DNA of 46,517 nt from Pelagicoccus sp. Its GTDB lineage: Bacteria > Verrucomicrobiota > Verrucomicrobiia > Opitutales > Opitutaceae. Shown here piece by piece: positions 18,195 to 26,107 of this stretch. Made by a program: the position numbers and the translations under genes. The stretch lies in contig JANQRJ010000012.1 of the NCBI GenBank assembly GCA_028284635.1, positions 1 to 46,517 on the forward strand, read 5' to 3'. The notes under the pieces were generated by a model. It saw nothing but the letters and a program-made list of their open reading frames with translations, ran no database searches and was not told where the DNA came from. Numbering within the stretch: the stretch's first letter is position 1; each line of letters starts with the position of its first letter.

Positions 18195-18660
18195 ACCCAT
18201 CAGTTTCATGAATTTTTCCAAAATAAGACACAAGACATTGAAAATCAGATGCTTGCATTGAATTTTGATGAAAACAGAAGCATCACTTTAAGTTAGGTTA
18301 TGACAGTCGGGAAATTTGAAACCGCGAATGGACGCTAATAGACGCGAATTCGCTTACACCATGAAGACCATTCGCGTCTATTCGCGTCCATTCGCGGTTT
18401 CAAATCTCTCGGCTGTCATAACCTAACTTAAAGTGATGTTTCTGTTTTCATCAAAAATGAAATCGCCACGCTCGCCCAGCCCTACCCTGCGGCAAGACCG
18501 CAGGGTATCTCCGGACTGGGCGTCTCACCCTTCGGGCGGGACCGCATGGCGATTGATCGAAAGTTACGAAGGAAACCCCGCGGCAAGACCGCGAGGATTG
18601 TCTAGCGGATTCAATGCAAGCATCTGATTTTCAATGTCTTGCGTTTTATTTTGGCAAAAT
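18195..18660. repeat. Very long nested hairpin repeat with an internal insertion
   Basis: The left arm (18211-18357) and the right arm (18370-18456 continuing at 18610-18660) are complementary over more than 130 bases; the turn is at about 18360. Landmarks: CACTTTAAGTTAGGTTATGA on the left faces TCATAACCTAACTTAAAGTG on the right, and GACATTGAAAATCAGATGCT faces AGCATCTGATTTTCAATGTC. The right arm is interrupted at 18457-18609. A shorter copy is at 2828-2990. Confidence 0.85.
18457..18609. mobile_element. 153-bp structured insertion inside the hairpin repeat
   Basis: This block splits the right arm between CATCAAAA and TTCAATGC, which are adjacent in the complement of the left arm. It holds its own symmetry: CCCTGCGGCAAGACCGCAGGG, in pieces CCCTGCGG and CCGCAGGG, a second GCGGCAAGACCGC, and outer AATCGCCA and TGGCGATT. 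A sequence beginning TGAAATCGCCAGGGTCGCCC at about 23510 resembles its left end. It looks like a small non-autonomous element; no target duplication is obvious. Confidence 0.5.
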
Positions 18661-18724
18661 TAGACACTCTACCAACAGCATCTGCGAAAATCTGCGCAAT
18701 CTGCGGGCAGAAAAACTATCTCCA

Positions 18725-20530
18725 ATGAGCACCCTTTCATTCGACATCCAAACCCTTCGAGAAGGCTATCTTGCAAACACCTTCACCATCTCCGATATTA
18801 TTCGCGAGGCTCTTCGGCGAATCGAAACCGGCGACTCCAAAATCTGGATATCCATCGACAGCGAGGAACGCCTGCTCGCCCAAGCAAGCGCCCTCGAGAA
18901 ACGCGACCCGAAAGACCTCCCGCTCTACGGCATCCCCTTCGCAGTCAAAGACAATATAGACGTCGCAAACCTCCCCACCACCGCAGGCTGCCCAGACTAC
19001 CGCTACTTCGCCCAAAACGATGCGACCGTAGTCGCCCACCTCCGAGCAGCCGGAGCCATCCCCATCGGCAAGACCAATCTCGACCAATTCGCCACCGGAC
19101 TCGTCGGGACCCGTTCGCCCTATGGCACAGCCCGCAACGCCTTCGATCCGGATTACATCCCCGGCGGCTCCAGCTCCGGCTCCGCCGTATCCGTCGCCCT
19201 AGGACAAGTCTCCTTCTCACTCGGCACTGATACCGCCGGATCGGGACGCGTCCCCGCCTGCTTCAATAACCTCGTCGGACTGAAGCCGACCCGCGGAATC
19301 CTCAGTGCCTCCGGCGTCGTCCCCGCTTGCAAGTCCCTCGACTGCGTATCCATCTTCTCCCTCAACGCGGGAGACGGGCAAATTGTTCTGCGAGCCACAG
19401 CCCACCCCGACCAGCAAGACCCCTACTCGCGCCCCACACCCGCCCAGCCCGACTCCCCCCGCGCCATCGCCCGCCCAGGCATGAGCTTCGGCGTCCCGCA
19501 TCCCGAGCAGCTCGCCTTCTTCGGCAACGCCGACTACCAAGACCTCTACCTCAAGTCCCTCGACTGCATCGAGACGCTCGGCTACCAAAGACGCCTCGTC
19601 GACATCTCCCCCTTCCTCGACGCCGCCCGCCTGCTCTACGAAGGCCCCTGGGTCGCCGAACGCTATTGGGCCATCCGCGAGCTCATCGAAAACGCCCCCG
19701 ACGCCCTGCATCCCACCACCAAAGCCATCATCGAAAAAGGCATCGATCCCACCGCAGTGGACGCCTTCAACGCAGCCTACAAGCTGCAAGCCCTTCGAGC
19801 GAAAAGCGAAACCGTCTGGGACGAAATAGACTTCCTCGCCCTCCCCACCGCCGGCACCCACTACACGATCGCCCAAGTGGAGGAAGATCCAATCCAGCTG
19901 AATTCCAATCTCGGGTACTACACCAACTTCATGAACCTGCTCGATCTCTGCGCCGTCGCCACCCCGACAGGATTCACCCCGAACGGAATGCCCTTCGGCA
20001 TCACCCTCGCCGCCCCCGCCTTCCACGACAACAAGCTGCTATCGGTCGCAGACCAACTCCAACAAGCAAGCGACCTCCCCCTCGGCGCCACCCAACACCG
20101 CCGCTTCTCCGACATCCAACCCCAATCCTACGATTCGCTGTCCATCGTCGTCTGCGGAGCCCACATGTCCGGCCTCCCCCTGAATCATCAGCTCACCGAG
20201 CTCGGAGCCGTATTCAACCGTTCCCTACAAACAAGCCCGAACTACCGCCTCTTCGCCCTGCCCAACACTACGCCCCCCAAGCCCGGCATGATCCGCGACG
20301 AAGAAACCGGAACCACCATAGAGGTAGAAGTCTGGGACCTGCCCCGCAGCCAATGGGCCAACTTCATCCAGCAAATCCCCTCCCCCCTCGGCCTCGGCAC
20401 CATAGAGCTATCAGACGGCACCCAAGCCAAAGGTTTCCTCTGCGAACCCTGGGCCACCAAAGACGCAAAAGACGTCAGCCCCCACCACAGCTGGCGAGCC
20501 TACCTGCAAGCGGCGTCACAACCGCAATAA
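18725..20530 (+). CDS. atzF: Allophanate hydrolase
   Basis: 601 residues from ATG 18725. The N-terminal two thirds form an amidase-signature domain with YGIPFAVKDNIDV (catalytic Lys), PGGSSSGSAVSVALG (Ser-cisSer-Lys triad region) and SLGTDTAGSGRVPA. The C-terminal 130 residues (VVCGAHMSGLPLNHQLTELG, GFLCEPWATKDA) are the extra domain of allophanate hydrolases. The enzyme splits allophanate into ammonia and carbon dioxide, the last step of urea amidolyase or cyanuric acid use. The usual urea carboxylase partner is not adjacent; repeats lie on both sides. It could be used with a carboxylase elsewhere or in pyrimidine/guanidine breakdown. Confidence 0.92.
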   Translation: MSTLSFDIQTLREGYLANTFTISDIIREALRRIETGDSKIWISIDSEERLLAQASALEKRDPKDLPLYGIPFAVKDNIDVANLPTTAGCPDYRYFAQNDATVVAHLRAAGAIPIGKTNLDQFATGLVGTRSPYGTARNAFDPDYIPGGSSSGSAVSVALGQVSFSLGTDTAGSGRVPACFNNLVGLKPTRGILSASGVVPACKSLDCVSIFSLNAGDGQIVLRATAHPDQQDPYSRPTPAQPDSPRAIARPGMSFGVPHPEQLAFFGNADYQDLYLKSLDCIETLGYQRRLVDISPFLDAARLLYEGPWVAERYWAIRELIENAPDALHPTTKAIIEKGIDPTAVDAFNAAYKLQALRAKSETVWDEIDFLALPTAGTHYTIAQVEEDPIQLNSNLGYYTNFMNLLDLCAVATPTGFTPNGMPFGITLAAPAFHDNKLLSVADQLQQASDLPLGATQHRRFSDIQPQSYDSLSIVVCGAHMSGLPLNHQLTELGAVFNRSLQTSPNYRLFALPNTTPPKPGMIRDEETGTTIEVEVWDLPRSQWANFIQQIPSPLGLGTIELSDGTQAKGFLCEPWATKDAKDVSPHHSWRAYLQAASQPQ

Positions 20531-20546
20531 AAGATCCCCGCTACAA

Positions 20547-20679
20547 GGAGGGTGCTGAAAAAGTCCGTTTTTAGGCGTAGCCGCGTTCGTGAGAACGCGG
20601 AACGTAGTCCAACAGGCCCGCGTTCTCACGAACGCGGCTACGATATCGCCAAGGCTCGATCGACTTTTCAACACACTCC
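20547..20679. mobile_element. MITE-like element, 133 bp
   Basis: Outer ends GGAGGGTGCTGAAAAAGTC (20547-20565) and GACTTTTCAACACACTCC (20662-20679) are imperfect inverted repeats of the kind seen at insertion-sequence ends. Inside, CGTAGCCGCGTTCGTGAGAA (20576 on) pairs over 25 bases with 20618-20642. No coding sequence. It sits right after the allophanate hydrolase gene. The rest of 20680-21020 holds nothing recognised except a small CCCGCGAAATCGCGGG hairpin at about 20998-21013. Confidence 0.6.
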
Positions 20680-21034
20680 AAGCAGACGAGGCATTAGGGA
20701 CAAAGTAGTCCCGCAGGAACAATAAACGCTGCAGCAACGACGGAGCATTGCCATCCACAAAACCCTCCCACAAAGCCACGAAAAAAACTTCGCGTCTTAG
20801 CGTCCTTCGCGAGTGAAAATCGCCCTCAACGGCATCGGCAAGCCGCATATCGGCTCTACCCGTTATCCAAGCGAATTTGCGTGCATATCGAGCAACCCCG
20901 ACAACGATTTCGCGCAAACACCCAGTTTCTCGTTGAAATACCTAGAAATTCCAGTGAAAAACAAGCCCTTACGCGTCAAATCCCCTAAAACGATAACCCG
21001 CGAAATCGCGGGATAATAATACTGTTCACCAATT

Positions 21035-21688
21035 ATGAAAAAGGAAAAGAAAACAAAGGAAACAGTCGTTGATGGAGAAGCGTTGAGAAAAACTATACCA
21101 TTCTTCTTCTCAACGCTTGTTGCCATAATCATATTCGCTTTTGGCGATAGTCCCTACATGGGGTACATCACCAAAGTGGTACTTTTGATTGTTATTGGAT
21201 TGCTGCTGTCATGGACAACGTACTTCATCGTACAAAAGGGACATATAATAACTCCTGATCGCCTGATCGACGAGCTTCTCGAAACCGTTTCAAATGTACT
21301 CGGGAGAGACAATTATCGCCTCAATGTCATGGTACCCAGTAACCATGACGAAATCCAAGATATCGTTTTTGAGTTTCGAAATTCTAGCAAAAACTATCCT
21401 TCAACCAGAAACTACAGCGGAAAATTCAAGGTAACCACAAACGGAGTAGGGACTTCCTACCTCGCCGAGGATCGGGAACCAAAAGTCCATTGCATTGAGA
21501 AGGGAGAAATCGACAGTAGCAAAGACCCATTTCCAAAAACAATCTTCTCTCTAGCAATAAGAAGAGGAACCCGAAACATTGCTGTACTAAACTTGGATAC
21601 AAGTGAAGAAAACATGAGCAACGAAAAAAAAGACAACATCAGTGAAGTGCTCATCAACTTGTCAAACACAATAAATCTTTATATATAA
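21035..21688 (+). CDS. Two-TM protein with GAF-like cytoplasmic domain
   Basis: 217 residues. Two hydrophobic helices (about 23-40, IPFFFSTLVAIIIFAF, and 47-66, VVLLIVIGLLLSWTTYFIVQ) are followed by about 140 residues that read like a divergent GAF-type sensor: YRLNVMVPSNHDEIQDIVFE, SGKFKVTTNGVGTSYLAEDR, FPKTIFSLAIRRGTRNIAVL and a last amphipathic helix. The typical GAF ending 'LN-D' followed by a long helix is recognisable, but the assignment is tentative. It ends four bases before the VUT-type transporter gene, so the two are surely co-expressed. Possible role: membrane sensor working with that transporter. AT-rich, unlike neighbouring genes. Confidence 0.7.
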   Translation: MKKEKKTKETVVDGEALRKTIPFFFSTLVAIIIFAFGDSPYMGYITKVVLLIVIGLLLSWTTYFIVQKGHIITPDRLIDELLETVSNVLGRDNYRLNVMVPSNHDEIQDIVFEFRNSSKNYPSTRNYSGKFKVTTNGVGTSYLAEDREPKVHCIEKGEIDSSKDPFPKTIFSLAIRRGTRNIAVLNLDTSEENMSNEKKDNISEVLINLSNTINLYI

Positions 21689-21692
21689 AACA

Positions 21693-22364
21693 ATGAACGA
21701 AATATCTGCGATAATTACGTTTCTTCTGCTCGGAACACTAATATTATTAACCTCAAAATTCGGAAAAATATACCTATATGTGCTGTCTTCGTTTTTCATC
21801 ATCACATCGAATATTACCGTAGGCATACAGGTCGATGTATTTGGACTTAGCATATCTTGGGCAGTAATCATCTACTCAATGGTATACCTAGCAACCGATG
21901 TTCTAAGCGAATTTCATGAAAAAAATGCAGCCTACAAGCTAGCTTTGAACAACATAATGGTTCAGGTTCTTTTCTGGATATACATACTCATCTCACTGCA
22001 AGTCACACCCTCTGGAGGAGAAAGTGCGTACAAAATGATGGAAGGCTTGTTTTCTACAACACCGCGAATCACGATCGCAGCACTTGTTGCGTCGCTTGGC
22101 GCCTTCTTTGATATTTTTATATATGAAAGAATTAAGTCGTTCTTCGCAAATAAGAAAAACATATTTGCTCAATTATGGCTTAGAAACAACATTAGTACTA
22201 TACTTGGTCAATCACTAAACACCATACTTTTTTTTCTGATAGCCCTTTACGGAGTCATACCGAACATCTGGGAGGTCATCATCGGTGCACTGATAGTAAA
22301 AGCCATTGTCGCATCCCTTGACACGCCATTTATGTATGTCGCGAAATGGATCTATAGGAAATAA
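21693..22364 (+). CDS. VUT family (YhhQ-like) putative queuosine-precursor transporter
   Basis: 223 residues with about six membrane helices. YLATDVLSEFHEKNAAYKLA and LRNNISTILGQSLNTILFFL match the conserved 'TD(I/V)L-E' and 'RN-(I/V)ST---Q--DT--F' segments of the VUT_1/YhhQ family, which imports 7-deazaguanine precursors such as preQ0 and preQ1 for tRNA queuosine. The stop codon is followed at once by the attC hairpin (22365-22427). No queuosine synthesis gene is nearby; the partner is the 2TM/GAF-like protein. Another substrate in this divergent member is possible. Confidence 0.75.
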   Translation: MNEISAIITFLLLGTLILLTSKFGKIYLYVLSSFFIITSNITVGIQVDVFGLSISWAVIIYSMVYLATDVLSEFHEKNAAYKLALNNIMVQVLFWIYILISLQVTPSGGESAYKMMEGLFSTTPRITIAALVASLGAFFDIFIYERIKSFFANKKNIFAQLWLRNNISTILGQSLNTILFFLIALYGVIPNIWEVIIGALIVKAIVASLDTPFMYVAKWIYRK

Positions 22365-22427
22365 GGTGAACAAATCAGCGGAGGCAACGAGCGCTAGCAC
22401 ACCTGTCGCCTCACTTCAGCGTTCTCC
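22365..22427 (+). other. attC-like recombination site (isolated)
   Basis: Starts GGTGAAC (R''-like, RYYYAAC type) directly after the VUT stop codon and ends GTTCTCC (R'). Between them CAGCGGAGGC and GTCGCCTCACTTCAGC pair, with GAGGCAACGAGCGC matching the same block in the attC sites at 42236-42300 and 45438-45498. 63 bases, the usual size. Confidence 0.65.
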
Positions 22428-22432
22428 AATAA

Positions 22433-22748
22433 ATGAAAAAGACAAATACAAACAATTTTCAGTGCCTTGTTTCTTTCAGTGCTAGTTCCGAACCTAAGCA
22501 CCGGGACGGCCGATATGTCAGCATACGGTTTCGCAATCCAATTCAACAAGTATTGCAGCAACCTCGGGATAAACGTAAGCATTCGCCTAGACGACTCCGA
22601 AACAGTAGAAGATGAAGAATACAAGAAAGAGGCATTCTTTGACGGTGATAGTGTAGCTTTTCCCTTACCACAAAAAAATCAACCAACCCAGACGTGGAGG
22701 CGAAGACCGAAGCCGCCGTCGTATCACCCTAGCGTTCGGCGAAAATAG
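22433..22748 (+). pseudogene. Small secreted protein gene, frameshifted near the start
   Basis: ATG 22433 opens only a 60-codon frame. One frame over, the sequence from about 22440 encodes QIQTIFSALFLSVLVPNLST, a plausible signal peptide, then a mature part MSAYGFAIQFNKYCSNLGI and DDSETVEDEEYKKEAFFDGD, to a stop at 22748. Removing one A from the AAAAA run after ATG would join start and signal peptide. Either the gene is broken, the A-run varies, or translation begins at TTG 22467. No family recognised. Confidence 0.5.
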
Positions 22749-22756
22749 ATAAACAA

Positions 22757-23002
22757 GTGAAGACCAACCACCCTTTCGTATCGAGAAAGCGAGACGTCGT
22801 GTTGACTACGATCTTCATGGCGATTTTCGCAATCCTATGGGTGGCCTATGATGGCGAGGTAAGCGTATTTGGGATCCAGCCTGTTCCTTTGGCGATTATA
22901 CTCATTACACTATTCTTTTACCAATGGTACCTTTTCTTAGCCCAGAGAAGGGAAAGAAAAGAAAAAGAGGAAAGAGCTTCCAGAATCGACGAATCCTCCT
23001 GA
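22757..23002 (+). CDS. Small two-TM protein, unknown
   Basis: 81 residues from a GTG start; ATG 22817 would give a shorter form. Two membrane helices (about 15-32, VVLTTIFMAIFAILWVAYDG, and 40-60, VPLAIILITLFFYQWYLFLA) are followed by a highly charged tail (RRERKEKEERASR). The gene follows the frameshifted secreted protein by 8 bp. No function recognised. The region 23003-23179 holds nothing recognised. Confidence 0.5.
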   Translation: MKTNHPFVSRKRDVVLTTIFMAIFAILWVAYDGEVSVFGIQPVPLAIILITLFFYQWYLFLAQRRERKEKEERASRIDESS

Positions 23003-23179
23003 CCAAAAATTGATCAAGCCGAACAATACGTCGCTCACAATTCCGACGAGCTCCGCCTGTCTCCATCGTGATAGAGTAAGAAAAGGGACCAATCCTTGCC
23101 CTTTGACATAGACTCTTAGCCAAGCCAATGAACAACTTACCTCACCCTCCTCCTGTTGCCCTTCTCCTAACCTGGCAAA

Positions 23180-23308
23180 GCCAGAGCCAAACAGGCGTTT
23201 AGCCTGCAGTCGTTTAACTTTTCCAAGCTACAGACTAATAAGCTCTCCTCCGATGCGATCGCCAATACGTGGGAAAACGTCGCAAACACGATCATTTCCG
23301 AGGAGCAA
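23180..23308. repeat. Dispersed repeat, copy 1
   Basis: The block from CCAGAGCCAAACAGGCGTTT through AAGCTACAGACTAATAAGCT, ATGCGATCGCCAATAC and AAAACGTCGCAAACACGATC recurs at 31840-31945 with scattered substitutions and a deletion. Read on the minus strand both copies keep a similar open frame (MIxFATFSHVxAIASxES), but nothing shows it is translated. Confidence 0.7.
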
Positions 23309-23312
23309 GATT

Positions 23313-23495
23313 CTAAACATAGCTCACTATCGCCCACCAGTAGACTGGGATGCCGAATACGATATTCAGCGGGAAAGTGATCCCCATGCTCATGGTCAGA
23401 TACTTTGCTGGGTTCGCGGCAGGAAGCGCTTCCTTCAGAATTGCGGGTGCGACTATGTAAGAGGGAGAGGAACACAGAATCGTAAGCTGCAGAGG
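23313..23495 (-). pseudogene. C-terminal remnant of SbtA-like bicarbonate transporter
   Basis: About 60 residues remain: SYIVAPAILKEALPAANPAK followed by YLTMSMGITFPLNIVFGIPV and a stop. This is the typical last section of sodium-dependent bicarbonate transporter (SbtA/DUF897) proteins, which run to some 320 residues. Everything upstream is missing; the frame runs into repeat sequence (TGAAATCGCCAGGG) at about 23510. It is a deletion relic, not a gene. Confidence 0.65.
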
Positions 23496-23608
23496 ATCTG
23501 TTCGCTGATGAAATCGCCAGGGTCGCCCAGCCCCGCACCACACCCTCAAGCCAGAGGCTTCCGCTACGAAGGCTGCCTACAAGGAACGCAAAGGGAGCCT
23601 GTGGCTGC

Positions 23609-23682
23609 ACCAAACTCTCTCGAGTTCGGCTACCGGAGCAAGCTTTGCACCATCGAAGTAGCCGAACTCGAGAGAGTTTGGC
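23609..23682. repeat. Hairpin repeat of the AGTTCGGCTAC family
   Basis: ACCAAACTCTCTCGAGTTCG (from 23609) pairs with CGAACTCGAGAGAGTTTGG ending at 23682, about 25 bp per arm. A second full copy is within 33953-34088 and a half copy at 30508-30530. The interval 23700-23914 shows no other feature. Confidence 0.75.
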
Positions 23683-23914
23683 AGAACCAAGCAACACGTT
23701 GAAACACGCCCCGCAACCAATCTAGACCCCCTTTTCACATTGCCAAAGCAGGGGCCTATTCAGACGCTTAACCCCGCTCTCGAAAACAAGCTAATCCACA
23801 CGAAAGCAGGCTTCTATTTCCATCCAAACCTGACAAACTAACTCAAACGCCCAAAATTCCCTAGAAAAGTCGCGTATCTCCAGCAGCGACAGGCTCAATA
23901 ATACTTTTTGACGA

Positions 23915-24433
23915 ATGAATATGAACAAATCCTCAGCACTTCCAGTAATTCTTGTTGTTTTAGCCGCCTTGAACCTCGCGGGGATTTTCGCGGTTTACGT
24001 CAAAGTAGATTCGCTACTTGGACTGCCAACCCATTCAGTTGACGATACGGTCGAACAGCTTCCTCCGAGCGTCGATAAAGCAAAAATCAAAACGATATAC
24101 GAAAGGTTCGAAGTCGCATACAACTCGGACTCATATGATCAGTTTTGGAATGTATTTTCAGAATATGCACGTTCTCGTATGAACAAAAACGAGATGAGCA
24201 ATAACTACGATCAACTTAGAGATTATTTCGGAAAAATCGAAAAAGGAACCTATTCATACTACGAGTACTCTGGCAAACAGGGGAATCTTAAAATATTCAT
24301 TTTTCACTTTGTATTGGATCTTAATGAAGATTCAAAATTTGGCAGCAAGGGCACTTTAAAGCTAATGGTATCATTTGATGGAAGGGAAGCCGGAATAATG
24401 ACAGCATTTATTAATGCAACGGGAGCACAATAA
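23915..24433 (+). CDS. Membrane-anchored small protein, unknown (DUF3887-like at most)
   Basis: 172 residues; ATGs at 23915 and 23921. One N-terminal helix (LPVILVVLAALNLAGIFAVY) anchors a small outside domain: AKIKTIYERFEVAYNSDSYD, QFWNVFSEYARSRM, then beta-strands with LKIFIFHFVLDLN and GTLKLMVSFDGREAGIMT. The helix-then-strands layout recalls the DUF3887/NTF2-like fold, but this is a loose match. AT-rich relative to the creatininase gene that follows. Function unknown. Confidence 0.6.
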   Translation: MNMNKSSALPVILVVLAALNLAGIFAVYVKVDSLLGLPTHSVDDTVEQLPPSVDKAKIKTIYERFEVAYNSDSYDQFWNVFSEYARSRMNKNEMSNNYDQLRDYFGKIEKGTYSYYEYSGKQGNLKIFIFHFVLDLNEDSKFGSKGTLKLMVSFDGREAGIMTAFINATGAQ

Positions 24434-24461
24434 TTTTGAACAACCTCACACAAAGCAAATC

Positions 24462-25370
24462 ATGAAAGAAGTCCGCTGGGAGAGAATGTTTCCGGATCAA
24501 CTGGAGCGAGCATTCGAGAACTGCCCGCTGGTATATTTCACATATGGATTGTGCGAGCCGCATGGGCCGCAAAACGCGGTAGGGCTGGATAGCCTAAAGG
24601 CTCATGCTATCGCTCGGAAAGCCGCGGAAGCGGGAGGAGGTATTGTAGCGCCACCGGACTATTGGCATATCCATGAAATAGGCGGGTATGCGGAATGGGC
24701 GGAGAAATCCGTCGGAGAAGTGGAGCGCAAGTGGCTAACAGCGGTTCCCCCCTGGGTTCACTTCAAGAATATCTGCTACCAGATTCGGGCGGCCGAGGAA
24801 ATTGGGTTCCACGCCATGATATTGCTCACCGGGCACTATGGTCCGAACTGGAAGGACCTCAATAGACTGGTCGAGCTTATCCAACCCTATGTGAAAGCGA
24901 GAATCCACAGCCTTCCGGATTTCGAGGCGAATCAGCCGGGATTCGATCGTGACGGGAAAAGCTCCGCAGACCATGCCGGCAAGGTGGAAACCTCTCTTCT
25001 GTGGTCTTTGGAACCGGACTGCGTCGATCTATCGCGACTGCCAAAGAAAGAGGAGCCTGGTCCACACTTCGCCATGGGCTCGACCGCGCATGAGTCCAAT
25101 CGGATCGTCGGAGACCAAATGGTTGCCGACGAGGTCGATTGGCTGGTCCGCAAAGGCAGGGAACTCCTCAACGATTTCAAGGAAGCCGACATCGAGAAGG
25201 GCCTTAAGACTTTCGAAGACGTGGAACTGTTTTGGCAGAATGTCGTCACTCCCGTCCTTGGCGATTTCGAAACCATGCAGTCGACCTGGAGCGAAGACCG
25301 CAGCGAAACCGTATCGCCAGACTCGGTATGGTTCGCGAACAGCAAGATCCCGAAGAGAGCCCCGCGATAG
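24462..25370 (+). CDS. Creatininase family protein
   Basis: 302 residues from ATG 24462. Family metal-site pattern is present: Glu and His in CEPHGPQNAVGLD, then LLTGHYGPNWKDLNRL and DHAGKVETSLLWSLEPDCVD. Members are metal-dependent amidohydrolases (creatininase, MftE- or ArfB-like enzymes) built as hexamers. Residues after about 250 form a helical tail (ELLNDFKEADIEKGLKTFED). No neighbour reveals the substrate, so the product name should stay at family level. The following 25371-25480 holds a short GCGTCAATTAGCGG repeat fragment only. Confidence 0.85.
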   Translation: MKEVRWERMFPDQLERAFENCPLVYFTYGLCEPHGPQNAVGLDSLKAHAIARKAAEAGGGIVAPPDYWHIHEIGGYAEWAEKSVGEVERKWLTAVPPWVHFKNICYQIRAAEEIGFHAMILLTGHYGPNWKDLNRLVELIQPYVKARIHSLPDFEANQPGFDRDGKSSADHAGKVETSLLWSLEPDCVDLSRLPKKEEPGPHFAMGSTAHESNRIVGDQMVADEVDWLVRKGRELLNDFKEADIEKGLKTFEDVELFWQNVVTPVLGDFETMQSTWSEDRSETVSPDSVWFANSKIPKRAPR

Positions 25371-25481
25371 GCCGCCCCACTCCACCCTCAGGGCAAATTC
25401 GCATTCATTAGCGTCAATTAGCGGTTCGATTCCTCCAAATCCCGCCGACCAAAGACACTTACACCTTGGTCTTTTTCTCCT

Positions 25482-25562
25482 TTATTTGGAACGATTCCAA
25501 TTTTCACTTGATATTAAGAATTATTCTCATTTGATCCTGCGACTTAGAGTTATTCCAAATAA
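25482..25562 (+). promoter_or_regulatory. Probable promoter/operator of the fur-suf operon
   Basis: TTATTTGGAA (25482-25491) and its perfect complement TTCCAAATAA (25553-25562) flank an AT-rich stretch with AAGAATTATTCTCATTT, which resembles Fur/PerR boxes. It ends 23 bp before the Fur-family gene, so autoregulation of the regulator and the downstream suf genes is likely. Inferred from pattern and position. Confidence 0.45.
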
Positions 25563-25585
25563 GTCGAGCCAGCCAATCCAGCACC

Positions 25586-26020
25586 ATGAACAACGAAATC
25601 GCGACCCAGACTTTGCACCGCAAACTCGCGGCGGCCGGGCTTCGTTCCACTCGCCAGCGCGAGGTGGTCTACGACGCCATTCTCGACAAGCGAGACCATC
25701 CGACTGCCGACGAGATCTTCGCCCGCGCCAAGCAAGAGATGCCAACCATATCCCTAGCAACAGTTTACAACTGCCTGGAAACCCTCGTGCAGTGCGACCT
25801 CGTCAAGCAGGTCCACCTCGAGCGCGAATCCACCCGCTACTGCCCCAACCTTTCCAAGCACGCCCACTTCCACGACAACGAGTCCGGAGCGGTCTTCGAC
25901 GTCCCCCTGGACGACGAATCCATCGAAAAGCTGTCCAGCCTCCTCCCCCAAGGCTTCGACATCACTTCGATCGACATCACCTTCCGGGGGAAAAGCGCAG
26001 AGCGAAGAGCTAAGAATTAA
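25586..26020 (+). CDS. Fur-family transcriptional regulator
   Basis: 144 residues. The winged helix covers residues about 10-85 (LRSTRQREVVYDAILDKRDH, HPTADEIFARAKQEMPTISL, ATVYNCLETLVQCDLVKQVH). The regulatory-metal region has HAHFHD, but the structural-zinc CxxC pairs of typical Fur and PerR are absent. It stands directly before sufC, so its job is probably to control Fe-S cluster assembly in response to iron, peroxide or cluster status. A possible operator is at 25482-25562. Which metal or signal it senses cannot be told. Confidence 0.88.
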   Translation: MNNEIATQTLHRKLAAAGLRSTRQREVVYDAILDKRDHPTADEIFARAKQEMPTISLATVYNCLETLVQCDLVKQVHLERESTRYCPNLSKHAHFHDNESGAVFDVPLDDESIEKLSSLLPQGFDITSIDITFRGKSAERRAKN

Positions 26021-26101
26021 GAACCGACCGCTCTCCAAACGCCGCTATTCAACTCAACCACGCATCCAAATTCTTCACTCTTAACTCTTAATTTTTCACT
26101 T
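25995..26101. repeat. Repeat pair of the AAGAATTAAG family
   Basis: CGAAGAGCTAAGAATTAAGA (from about 26000) and TTCTTCACTCTTAACTCTTA (from about 26071) are imperfect inverted copies in the fur-sufC gap; the same family forms the hairpin at 30460-30583. Confidence 0.6.
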
Positions 26102-26107
26102 ACAAAA

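Larger units (their letters stand above)
21024..22427 (+). mobile_element. Isolated integron-type gene cassette (two genes plus attC)
   Basis: A GTTCACC box (21024-21030) precedes the first gene and GTTCTCC (22421-22427) ends an attC-like hairpin directly after the second gene. Recombination between GTT triplets in such boxes is how integron cassettes enter DNA, so the block 21024-22420 has the form of a cassette. Its low GC contrasts with the GC-rich genes around. No integrase gene is near, making it a single-attC relic or a cassette inserted at a secondary site. Confidence 0.55.

Noticed and set aside
19327-20574. 415-codon plus-strand frame inside the allophanate hydrolase gene
   Set aside because: Arg/Pro/His-rich out-of-frame translation of atzF, with no sign of a real protein.
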